From Vanilla planifolia (lineage: Eukaryota > Streptophyta > Magnoliopsida > Asparagales > Orchidaceae), in contig CM043875.1 of the NCBI GenBank assembly GCA_023846275.1, positions 24,308,593 to 24,372,592 on the forward strand: DNA of 64,000 nucleotides. The letters are read 5' to 3'. The translations under genes and the position numbers were made by a program. Of the stretch, positions 12,601 through 24,700 are shown one piece after another (the first letter of the stretch is position 1; each line of letters opens with the position of its first letter). Under the pieces are notes generated by a model. That model saw only the letters and a program-made list of their open reading frames with translations, searched no databases and had not been told where the DNA came from.

Positions 12601-15423
12601 GTAGCATCAAACTTAAAAAACATGATGTTTTATTGTTTGTTTGTTTTGTTTTACTTTATTTTTTTAATAACTTTTAGCAATTAACAACAAATGCAAAAAA
12701 CGAAATGATGCTTGTTTAACAATAAATTAAAAATTATGCAAGTTATAAAACTAACCATGGTGTGATAACAAATTAACATAAGATGATATGTTAAAACTTA
12801 TTTTTAGCTTATTAATAATTAAGAAATACATATGTTCAAATAATATATATATACAAGAGCCTACCTAAGATGTTATAAGTTTAAGATAAAAAATCTTAAG
12901 ACAATTAGGAAAGTAAGAACTTTCTTAAATGTTAAGGACTTATACTAATTTTTAACATAAGGGATCTTAACATAAAGAAAAAATGGTTTAGCAACCTACA
13001 CCTAAAGCACTCATTGTTAATAGTGAAGTCATAAGGTACACACACAAGTGGAGTTCTTAGAATACAAACAAAGAAAATCACACGTTCATTTACATAAATA
13101 AGAGAGTTAGGCATGATTAATTTTTCTTAAAATATGAAAGAAAGGGATTAAGTACTTTTCTAGTGATTTGATGTTCTTGTGGATGATATATAATGGGTTT
13201 GGATCTCCTTTTTTGAGTCTGTTGCTTACCTTCTTAGGATACCTCTAAAATCACATCATTAGATTGATTACACATGAAATACTCATATCAAACAAGCTTG
13301 GTGGCATCACTTTATTACTTTATGCAAATTTGATTATTACAATATAGCGAACATCCTTATTTATAGTGATCTTAGGAGTATAATAATAATTTTTTATCAT
13401 AATAATATGAAAGAATACTTTAGAAACTAAAAGTCACATTTGAAATTTTAAAATTTAATTTAAGAATTTCAAAAATTATAATAAATTAAAAAAATAATTT
13501 GAATTCTATTAAAAATCCTTAAAAGCTATAAAATTAAATGCAAAAGTAATTCCCAAATAGATTCTATGTTTTAAGTGATAATCTAGCTAGCGATAAAGTG
13601 ACGGGGTATGTAGTCAGTGCAGTGCAAGTGGAGAAGTGTGGTGACACCTTAGGTCTAGTTTTGTGGATTAGTGCAGGTCAATTTAGATGAGCTCAGGTTG
13701 ACGAGTCAGTGCGAGTTCATTGATTACGTGTTGGTGTGGGTTGATAAGTTTGCACAAGTTGATAGGTCAGCATAGGTCAAAGGGTAGAGTAGGCTACATG
13801 AGTTGGTGCTGGTTGAGCAATAGAATGGGTAAAGGGGAGCATGATTGTCGTAACAACTGTGGATGGCAGCAAAAAGTAGATCATGGCAAAAACAGCCAAA
13901 AAAACTCAATTTTAAGCTTTTAAGTCATTTTTTTCGGACTACAAAACTGTTACAGTGATATCTTGTATTGAATTTAATGCTAAAAATATTTGAAAAGCCA
14001 TCAACTGACCTTCAAATGAGTCAAAATAAAATATAGATACAAATAACTTGAAAAACTAATAAATAATAAAGACAAATGTATAATAAAAAGGGACGACTAT
14101 AATCAAACCCCCAATGATAATGATAATAAAAACTAATGAAGAGTAGAGGGGCCAATCCTGGCATAACTTTTAGTCTAAATAAAACTAGTATGCTTCCAAG
14201 TAGAACCCATGTTTGATGTAAAAGATACTATTATATCAAAGGACCAACTTTCTTCTATTCCCTTTCTTTGTCAAGGCAATAGCTCTATAAGAAATGTGCA
14301 AGGTAAGCTCGATTAAGGGTTTCACTTTCTCTTTTTGTTTTATAAAATCCTTTCTTCTTCATATAATTTCCTAATGCAAGGCACCAATTTTAATTTAGCA
14401 CTTACCATCACCACTTAATCTATTATTTCCCTTAGTTTCTTTACTCAACATGGCTCATTGAGAGGAGATAGCAAATGCTTAAGTCAAGAAAATTATTAGA
14501 TCTTCCTTGTTAACCCTCTCTTGATTGTACACATACAATCATTTGAAAAACCCCATTTTGAGAGGTTTAATCCAAAGCTCTCAGTAGATGTAATGTGATT
14601 AAGCACTCGTTGAGAGGAGGAATGGATTAGAGCAGTGAAGAAAATGATTAAAAGATAATAATTAATGTTTTTAATAAATTATTATTTATTTTTTCTACCT
14701 TAAAAAATCATAAAAATTCTAAATGGTTTCTAAAAATTACAGTGAATATATCATGGATTTCTCACGACATACTCTTTCTGAAAATATATTATAATCAAAT
14801 TCTGAGGTACTTATTACACATGTACTTTGAGATGTATAAAAAATATTATTTTATTATATTCCAAGTAATTTTTAAAATAATAATATTAAACACTCTAAAT
14901 AAAGATAATATTCAAACAATAAAATATGGGTTGTTATAATCATAGTTTTATCTACGATACACAAACAACTTATTGTACATTTGCCTTTAGATGGACATGA
15001 GATCATGCATCTCAAGTATTTGGGACTTAATTCAATTTCATACCTCATTCAAACATAACATTATATACTTGAATCAATTATTTAAAACAAGATACTCAAA
15101 AGTTATTCAAAACCTCATGATTTTCTAACAAATATATGCTCAACAACATATTAAAAAACAAAGCTTTGAACATGTTGGCTAGAATAATTCTATTATAATT
15201 ACAAACCCAAAACTTGAGGAATTGTATTTAACAACTAACCTTGCTACTTCTTATGATGGTAGTGATTTCAAATAATTTCATATTAATTCTCTTTGGAGCT
15301 TCCCTCTTATTGAAACCAAGCAATTTTCCTTCTTTATTTTGTTGTTTTTCTTGCTCTAACTACAACCACACCACTTTTAATTGATTTTCCATAATTCCTT
15401 AGTAGAACTTTTTAAGCTCCATG
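12601..15423. other. AT-rich intergenic DNA with a GC-richer patch
   Basis: 13590-13870 is GC-richer, with repeated words such as gttgata, ggtca and gagt(t)c; it is possibly a degenerate short tandem array or LTR piece. No gene is recognised. Confidence 0.45.
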
Positions 15424-15440
15424 GGTGTGTGTGTGTGTGT
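15424..15440. repeat. (GT)n microsatellite
   Basis: A perfect GT run that merges into the tgtgacatccc LTR-like start. Confidence 0.95.
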
Positions 15441-16432
15441 GACATCCCGATTTAATTAATTATAGAATATATTCTTAATTATTATTTTTTGTTATTAGAT
15501 GTATGATGTGTAAATTTGGAACTTTAGAATTAATGACTTTTGGTGCATCTCACAATGCATGCAAGGATGAAAGTGGCTAGATTCAAATGTTGAGTATACC
15601 ACTATGAAGGTGTCAACCTCAATAATCTATAAGTACATAATTTTTAGAAGCTATTTAAATTTCTTATAAATGTTCTAAATGTGAGAAAATAAATAATATT
15701 ATTTAGATCCCTTCAATTTAAGACCAAACCCTTTCTTTCTCCATGACCATTAGCTATAAGTGGGAAGTTGAAAGAGAGAAACCTCAAGAATATAAGAGAG
15801 AAGAAAAAATGGTTTGGAAATAAGAAAGAAGTGCTTAGGTGGTTCTAGCTTGATCTACCACTATGATAAAGGATTTTGGAGTTGCAAAGGAATAAAGTTA
15901 AAGGAACTTAAACTTCGTTTATATTGAAAGAGTTGCATAATATATGCCTCCTTTGAAGATTTTCCTTTCATGGTATACGATCAAGTCAAATGTTAAGCTT
16001 GCTGGAGTTTGGTTTTGGATTGGGCATTAATTGGATCAAAATTCCACAACTTAATGTCTTATGATTGTCTTTTGTATTGTACGATCATATCAATCGTATT
16101 GTATGATTAACTTCAGATAGTATGATGGGGGACAATAGAAGGTGCAATGGGCAAAAGCATTTTTATTAACCCTTTTCTTAAGAGGACCATATAGTATGAT
16201 AATATTCATTGGACTAAAATATCAATTAAGTAGTGCTAAGCTTTAAATTCTTGAGAGAACCATATAATATGATAATATTTATCATACAATACAAAATATC
16301 TATCAAATCATACGATCATGCCATGTTAAGTGAATCAAATTGTTTGAAATAGAATTATATGCATAAAACATGTGAATCATACAATTCAATGGAACTATCA
16401 AATAATATGATCAACTTTAGGAAATAGATTGT
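15437..16432 (+). repeat. LTR-like segment abutting the 16433 LTR start
   Basis: It starts tgtgacatcccgatttaatt just after a (GT)n run and contains an A/G-rich part (15750-15830). From 16075 it has several copies of a short motif around tgtatgatca/atcatacaat in both orientations, as seen in the U3 or U5 of some gypsy LTRs. It ends where the next LTR-like start begins, so one may be inserted at the edge of the other. Confidence 0.35.
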
Positions 16433-19370
16433 AACATCCCAAAATTGTGAAAATAAATATATTTTTAATTTTTTTATTACATTTTATTAATTTTTAAAGT
16501 TTTATGAGATTATTTTATATTTTAAAAAAATACATTGCTTGAAAAAAATATGACACATTAAAAGAGAGGCAAGTTGAGAAATTAGAAGAACAAATTACTA
16601 AAAAGACTACGACACTTTATTAGTGAGAATATGGATTTTCTAAGAACTAAAATGAAGGAATTGAAATTATTGGAATTTATTTTTGAGTTTCAAAAAATAC
16701 CAAAACTTTGTAAAAATACTAAATAAATCCCACAAATTATGAAAAGTTACTATAACATTGAGTATTAAAAAGATAAATTTAATAAAATATTCTTGGCACA
16801 AAAGGGAGGTGCAATGACATTAGAATTAAAAGTCGAGAGGAGTTTAAACTGATAATGGTTTTTTAAGTATTGTAATGGATGAATGGTAGATCTCATTAAG
16901 GAAAATCAAATAAAATTACCAATGAGTTTTTGGAGATTGAATTAGTTGAAAAAATAAGTAATATTAAAATTTTCTAAGTTTTTATTTAATTAGAAATTTA
17001 ATTAATTTAAAAAAAAAACCTTGATTTCCTTAAAACCTAATGCATGAATAGAGATGAATTGAAATGACAAAAGTTGCTAGAAGAGGAGATAGATTGTCCA
17101 TTCTGAGGAGAGGAAATATTGGAAAGAGGATGAGATGTGTCCGATGAAGGATTGGAAGCGATGGGAAAGAGAAATGATGTGAGATTTACTGTAAAAGGGG
17201 AGGGCATAGTTGGTGATAGAGTTTTAGAAAAATAGAGAGAAGTGAGAACTCATTCAAAAGCTTGGAAGAAAGTGAGAGAAGACGCTATCGAAGTGCAGTA
17301 GGAATCCAAAAAGAATTGAGCAAGAATCTAGAGAAAAATTGGGAGAAAAAATTATTCATGGTATTGTAACAGTATCATATCATCACTATAGCAATATTGT
17401 GGCACCTGAGAAAAAAAAGAAAAGATGAATAAATTGCATATTTTGAATGCCCTAGTATGCAAGATGATACAAAGATGTATTATTTTATATCTATATAATT
17501 TAACCATTGAGCTAGTAACAATTGTTTTAGCTTGCTTTTAGCTTGACACTATTAGATGAAGACAAGGCTCAACATAAGGCTAGAAAGAAGCAGTAAAAGT
17601 ATTAACATCATGAATACTTAATTTAGAGGTTGTGTTTTTTTTACTATTAATGTGTAGCTACTATGGCAACAATTCATTTTTATCTTAGAAGATAAACATG
17701 TAAAACTTTATTCTATTATTATTTGAAACTTATTTTAAAAGAGATGAGAGAACAATGTAGTTTAAAAGATTGTGCTTTTCAACAAAAATGTTTTATAATC
17801 ATTTCTCTTAAAACTTTGAAATGGTTTATAGAAGTATGATGGGATTTTAAATCAAATATGCAAATGTTTAATTCAAAATGAGTTTTTTGTTATTTCTATT
17901 TTTTAAAAAATATAAAAATAATAATATGTTTTTCCAATTAAAAGGATAAAATAGAAAGACTTAGATGATATGACATCAAACTTGGGAAAAGTAAGTGAGG
18001 GGTGCAACATAGATTAAAGCTAAGATTCATATATCTAGCCTAGTGTTCAACAACAACTTTGTGGTGATCGCACAATACAATAGGAGAATTGAACAATACA
18101 ATATGAAGCTTTGAATAGAGAATCCTAGCAAAATTTTTTAACAACTTTAGAAATTATTTGTAATATTTTTTACAAGTACTTTTGATATAAAATAAGTAGT
18201 TTTATAGAATAAGAAAAAATAAAACATGCAAAACAAATGCATGAACTTTTAACGATTGGAAATATAAATTGATTAGTTATTGATAAAATGTAATAAAAAT
18301 TATGCAAGGAATGAAAGTTGTAGATAGAAAAAATGCAAGATAGTTGAAGAACCATTTTAGATCTATAGATAGACAAACTGAATTATAATGATGTGAGTTG
18401 AATTACTTAAATACCTTAAAGTATTATTATGGAATATAATATGGAATAAGTATCTTGCATGAAATAAATCATCTTTTTATATTTTGATTTATGAGATAAC
18501 ATCTTATTATTATGATATGTATGTGTATATGTAGATTATCAAAACATAAGATAAGAAAAAATGAATGAAAAAAATCAAAAAAAAGAGAGACTACTCAAGC
18601 CTAATGATCTACAAGATCATAAGAAAGAAGAAATAAAAATATAAGATATTTTATTTATATCCCTATCTTATAACAACTTGATATGAGAAAAAAGTTATCA
18701 CCTTATTATTATTGGTACCTAGGTTGGGAACCACAACATCGAAAACCCCACCATCATAAGCACAAGTTGCTAGGTAATGTAGGCAATGCCTTAGTGATAA
18801 ATGATGATGATATCTGATTTCAAAAAATAGGGATAATAATCATATGAAAAAAATTAGGTCTTAAAGAAAGAAAAGAGAAAGTAATATAGAAAGATGAAAC
18901 AAATTCAAATATGAAAGAAAGATATTGAAAGATATGATTTTAATAAAATAAGATGATTATATGCACACATAATCAAGATGCATACAAAAAATTGTATAGT
19001 GATTCAATACTTTATATATATTATAGATTATCATATACTATTTTATTTATTACTCAATTTTTATTTATTTGTATATATTTGCATTTTTATACTACTTGTA
19101 TTTGTTTGTTTAATTCTTATCACCTTCTTATATTACAAGCTATGATTCAAATATTCACAAAATTGGGGGTTCTTAGAAGACAATTTATAACCCTATTATG
19201 ATATATCACGTTTTATTTTGTGAGTTTTATGAGAAAAGTTTTATATATGAGAACTTTATTGTACCCTTTTTTTATAGTTGATATACCTATATTTTATTTT
19301 AGTTTTTATATTTGTTAGTAGCTTTAAGATGTGCATTGCTTATGTTTAATTATTTTGTTTGAGATGTTTG
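16433..19370 (+). repeat. LTR-like segment (solo or displaced), related to the LTR at 53.5 kb
   Basis: It begins tgtaacatcccaaaattg, a common plant gypsy LTR start, has an A/G-rich middle (17080-17340), and its last part (18540-19370) aligns with 56800-57800 and 38200-38950, including cataagaaagaagaaataa and a long T-rich stretch ending in a..attcacaaaattggg. No pol sequence was found next to it. Confidence 0.45.
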
Positions 19371-20889
19371 ACAGACTAAGTTGTTTTACCATCACCTTTG
19401 TTCAATTTTAGTTGTGTCATCTAGATTCACTACTTACTCTAATTAGACCAATAATTCAATTTTTCTCATGTTATATTAGTTTTATTTAGATTATGTTGGG
19501 CAAAGTGTGTCACACACTCTATAAGTTGCTGATTTTTTTCTTTGTTAAATCTATTTCCTTCGCTAGCTTTGCCAACAATTCTTTATAATTACTTCTCTTT
19601 CTCACAACTTCTTAATCTCTCAACTTTCTTAAACGTCTTCTTTCATAGTTGACTACCTTTCTTAGCTCTCCTCATGCTTACCCTTACTATTTAAGGTTAT
19701 AAGGAGTGCCAATTAATCTTATCTTACTACTTCAAGTAAATTCCAAGCTAGTTATAATATAATTTATTATTTCACAATTTTTAATTTTTAAAACTCATAA
19801 GAAACTAAGTAAAGCTCCAAAATTTACAAAATAAGTATAAATAAATTTCTCACATTTAAGTTTATTCAACAATATGCTCAATTTTAAATTCTAAGCCATT
19901 ATGTAGACAAACATATTTTTTAAAATATGATCAAATACTATTATTTTACTCTAATATAATGAAGTCCCAAAATATCAACTTTATAATATTAAATACAAAT
20001 ATTTATATGTTCACGCAAATGAATTTATCATTTACACACATATACAAAGAAAATCAAAATCTCAAATCCATACATTCTCTACTCCTTCAACAAATTTGGT
20101 CTAAAAATTAAAATTAATGTGAATATTAAGTTTTCATATTTGCTTTCACTTTCTATGTTGCTTCTCTTGTAATTTGCTCTTATCAAATCATTATAATCAT
20201 ATTAATCATTTTATTTTTTAATATTTTATCTTGTCTGCACAAAATTTGAATTGATTCCTTCTAATATGTTATACATAACTAAATTTTAATTTCTTTTGTC
20301 ATATTTAATAATATACTATAGATTTATAATGTCTTTATTATGAGGAGGCATGAAAAGCATTGAGTTATAACCAATTATAATAATAAAACTATTCTATTAG
20401 TTATCTAAGATTACTTTTTATAATTTAAAATGAATTAATATACTTAAGTTTTGATTTTTTTTTGTTATATCTAATATAATCATATATTTCAAAAAACTAA
20501 CTTATATAAATACAACTCTCATTTCTAGAACTCAACTTTCTATATTATTATCAAAGTATTTCTTTTATTTATTATGAATAATTTGTTTATCTTTTTTCAA
20601 TAGATATTATTTTTTTATTTTTAAAAACCAGTTAGACCCAATAACTTTTTTCTAAACATAAAAAATTATTATTTGTACTTTTTAAATAAAATTTTTTGTT
20701 ATTTTTTAATTAATTAGTAGAACATGGTTTAAAATCACCTAATTTATGCTTTAATTTATTTAAAATATTATAAAAAATAACAATTAAACAAAAAAATTAC
20801 CTTTTTTTAAAAGATAAAATATACTTAAAATCTTCTAAACATGAATTTAATACAATAATAAAGTTGTCAACATCAAATTCAAAATTGAT
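19371..20889. other. AT-rich upstream flank of the E3 ligase gene
   Basis: Very AT-rich with homopolymer runs. No open frame or repeat pair is recognised. Confidence 0.5.
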
Positions 20890-21255
20890 GCAAAAACCGA
20901 CACCGACAAAATCGTCGGCCCAACATCGAACCAAAAACCGGAACTGTGCCAAAACTTTTTAATATGATTCGTTCGCCGGTGGCACTTAAACACCACAATA
21001 TCAAAGTTTGATTAAAAAAAAGACGAAAACATTAAATATAAACCTTAGTGCACATTTATTTTTGTCGATGGGCTGGAAAAAGGTTAATATCCAACTTTCA
21101 AAGCAGAAATCTCACCATCGAAAACCTCCACTGTCCACATCTCTTTTTCCGTTAATGCCAAAAGCAAACCGCAAAATCTCTTCGAGCCATCCTGAAATGG
21201 ATGCCGACTGAGCCAGCAGAAGGCGACGTGCAAAGAAGGAACACCTGCGAAAGCT
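20890..21255 (+). promoter_or_regulatory. Putative promoter and 5' leader of the E3 ligase gene
   Basis: Base composition shifts from very AT-rich to CpG-containing at about 20895. A TATA-like taaatataaac lies at about 21033, which would place transcription start near 21065. A GGCCCA element (site II, TCP-type on the reverse strand) lies at 20917-20922. The leader contains upstream ATGs at 21068, 21197 and 21201. These are motif matches only; the start site is not known. Confidence 0.4.
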
Positions 21256-21386
21256 ATGGATCAAGAGTCGGCGTCGCTGGAGCCCCTGCTGCGGAGATCG
21301 CAGATGTCCCCGCAGGCACGGCAGAACCACGAAGTGGCTCAGCCACCCGCGATTGTGCGGGAGAAGGATGCGAGGCAACTGGATGA
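21201..21386 (+). promoter_or_regulatory. Upstream ORF overlapping the main start (61 codons)
   Basis: ATG at 21201 opens a frame that runs past the main ATG (21256) in a different frame and stops at 21386, so ribosomes using it could not reinitiate at the main start. Its context is weak (T at -3, C at +4). A four-codon uORF (21197-21211, Met-Asp-Ala-Asp) with better context (G at -3 and +4) overlaps its start. A 47-codon uORF (21068-21211) exists if transcription starts upstream of 21068. Confidence 0.4.
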
Positions 21387-21707
21387 TCGTTGGTCAGATT
21401 GGGCGTACTCCCGTCCGGTGGTAGCCGTTGAAACCTCGTCCAACCTAGTGTTCGCTGTCTTTTCTTTTTCCTTGCTTGCCGCGACTGTCTGCGAACGTCC
21501 AAACGTCCCGTTGAGAGTCTGGATAGCAGGTTACGCGCTGCAATGCGTTTCGCATGCGGCTCTGGTTTTGTCCGAGTACAGACGTCGCTGTGGGGTAGCG
21601 TTGCGGGAAGGTGGCGACGAGGAGAATGGCGCTTCATTGGTGCGAGAGGATTTTGGCCCGGTTGATAGTGGAGAGGATAGCGATGACAGCAGGGCACGGC
21701 AAGCTAG
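21256..21707 (+). CDS. Exon 1 of the RING-H2 E3 ligase (residues 1-150)
   Basis: This exon is 452 nt, so it ends two bases into codon 151 (AG). The donor is gctag|gtatgtgtg. It encodes the N-terminus and the first two membrane segments, ending with an acidic stretch (EDSDDS) before RARQA. It is clearly richer in G, C and CpG than any other stretch of comparable length in the window, as is common for first exons in monocots. The antisense frame is also open here (147 aa), but this follows from base composition; the sense frame carries the family motifs. Confidence 0.9.
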
Positions 21708-24700
21708 GTATGTGTGCTTGATTCTATTATTTTGAGTGATTGGAAACATTTTTGTGCGTTTTTGTTATTGGACTTAATTTATGATATTTGGTTTCTTTGA
21801 TTCTTTAACCATGTCGATGTGGTGGTTATTCTTAATTTTCTGAACAATTAAGCTATTTCACATTGATAAATGAAGGTTATAGTCTAAGTTTAAAATCAGG
21901 ATTGTATCTTATACTATGGAAAATTTGTTATTTTCTTGTTGCAATCGCATGTGCATATTGTTGTTCCCATTGCATGACTTTGGCATGCCGCTCCAGCGAT
22001 TGGAGTCACCTGCTCCAATTCTTGCATGGTTGCTACTTCAAACTTTCGATGTGTCTTGATTAAGCTGAGCAAGCACTATGGCTATTTGATTAGTAGTGCC
22101 CCTATTTTTGTTGCAACATCACTTCAGTTTGCTCTGCGAAAATGGCCAATTTCACCCTCTTGCTTGCCAAATCAAACGTAAATAAGAAAATGAAGATATT
22201 TTAGCTTGCATAAATACAACTGTCATTTCACCCTCTTGCTTGTCAATTGCTTCCTATGACAGTTGCTTAGCTTTTACTTGTTCTCATTTCAGCTTAATCT
22301 GTTATCGCTATCTTCTGTTTTCGTTGATTCCAATCATCATAGCCTCCCTTACCTAGCTCGTGAAACCTTAGTCCTGAGACCAGGGAAGAATATGACAAAG
22401 AAGCACAAAAAAAGGAAACAAAATTCCAAAAATTTTGGGTTTGTTCTTGGCAATGCTAGACAACTCAACATACAACTTGGACCTAACGATAAACTTTATG
22501 CAAATCAACTAGCAAAGAACATGCTTCATTTGAAGATTAGTGATTGAAGGTTTAAACTTGTGACATCATGCAACAATTGTAATAGTTGCTGCCAATCAAA
22601 TCTTACTTTAACAACAAATTTGGGAAAATCGATGTCACTAAAGCACCAATGTTGGTGGTGCTCATGCATGAAGGCACAAAGGTGGGTTAGGTCCCGCCTG
22701 CTGAATGATTCTTCTAGCTCAGCAACATTCCTCCATTACAAAAGGTGTCTTATGCTTCCTTTTATTCTATAGCAAGTGGTCAACTATATTTTAAGTACCT
22801 CTATCATGTCGAAGAGGTCAGTGAATGGTCTTCCTTTGTGAAGGTGTTTGGATGACATTTCATACTGATTGAGTATGATAACCTGTCGTACAATACTGAT
22901 CGGGAAAGGAAGTACAACATTTTTATGCTGCTGAGAGCGTTGATGGTGAAAGTGAGAGACAAAGCAAGCTGAAGCAACAAGATCAGAATAAAAAAAAAAG
23001 TCTGGTTTGAACTTGATGTAATCAAAATTTCATGAAAGAAATTCAATCTTAGAGAAGTCTTAACAGAAAAATTGTAGATCATGGAGAGATCTAACAACCT
23101 TCCAAATCTCAAGTTAATTTGAGGTCATTTAATAGGGAAAAAAGTCACAAAAATTAGCTTTTGGTGAAAACTATTAGCATAACTTGATAGTTTGGAATTA
23201 AGCTTTTCAAAACCCATCTTAGAGACTATGTTAAAGAAAACTTATAGCATGCAAGTTATAGAGGATGTGTTTAGCTATCATGCTACCAAGTTTCTTAAGA
23301 ATTGAAGCATGTTTGGTGGTATTAAATTTCCAAAAATAGAGGAATCAAATGGTATCAATTTTTCAGCAAATTTTGGAGAGGGAACGGTTTCTAGTTAGAT
23401 AATGTAGTTAAGAACATTGGATCTTTCTGCAAAGTATCTTGAAGTTTGTTGCACAATAGAATTGACATATATAACATGTGCTGTATGTTTGGATTTTCTG
23501 CAAGTAAGCTTTTTGGTGAAATGAAGAAGATTTGCAATTTGTTATAAAGAAGCTTGAAGATGATGAAGTTTAGGAAGGGTTTCTAGTTAGATAATGTAGT
23601 TAAGAACATTGGATCTTTTTGTGAAGTGTCTTGAAGTTTGTTGCACAATAGAATGGACATATATAGCACATGCTGTATATTTAGATTTTCTGCAAGTGAG
23701 CTTTTTGGTGAAATGAACAACATTTGCAATTTGTTATAAAGAAGCTTGAAGATGATGAAGTTTAGGATGGATTTAGTAGATTGGGGAGAAATTATCCTTA
23801 TAAAACATCCGCAGATCACAGCAACTTGATACTAGATTGATTTCACATCAATTTCCATAAGTGAGTTAGAAGAAGAATCACACCATAATTCTACGCTTGT
23901 ACTTTGGATTCAACACAACAAAGCAGCTCACAGCATTGTCATCACATTGAGGCATCGTACACAAAGTAAAATCAATGTGTAATAACTAGCATACGGCTTG
24001 TATCATCCCTTTTATAGGGAGAGAGGAGGCTTAGGCAACAAACAATTATAGTTAGCATATAAAAACAAACTAGGTTCAATTTTTAGGAACAATTCTTTTA
24101 GGTCACCCAGGCTGTTTGGTCACATCTAATTGCATTACTGCTTGACCATAAATATTACTTGTCTTCTTCTTGTGATTTTTTATGATAGTTTTAAAATCTT
24201 TTAAGATAGTTGCATTAAAATATGAAATTGTAGATACTCTAGTTGATCACCATAATGCATCTAGATTGACAAGAAACCATAAAAACATCTGAGATAACAT
24301 AAAAAAATATGTTACTTATTTAAAACCTAGATAACTTAGATGCATCTATTAATAGACCATTGATATTAAAACACAATTTGTGTGTATATATATATATATA
24401 TTATATAATGGTTTAAATACAATAGAGAAAACCATGAAATATCAAAACAAACTATGATGAAACATAGATTGCTCTCTAGTGGCTTAGTGTGATCCATAAA
24501 AGCTTAGAGATGGCAACAATGCATTGGGCATCACTTTTTCTTGGGACTAAATTAACCTAAAGATTCTAGTATTATTCAACCAAGATCACCAAGGATCTTG
24601 ACTAGATTAATTAATGTATGCTTATGACAGATGCTATAACTCTGATGAAGATGTTTTTAGAAGGGTTCTTGATGAAGAATATATAGTTGTTGCAAAAATA

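Noticed and set aside
21254..21697. 147-codon open frame antisense to exon 1
   Set aside because: It mirrors the GC-rich sense exon, which carries the conserved family motifs; the antisense product is Pro/Arg/Ser-rich without recognisable features.
22263..22772. Two open frames in intron 1 (94 and 70 codons)
   Set aside because: They contain no known motif, and the exon 1 to exon 2 join is complete without them.
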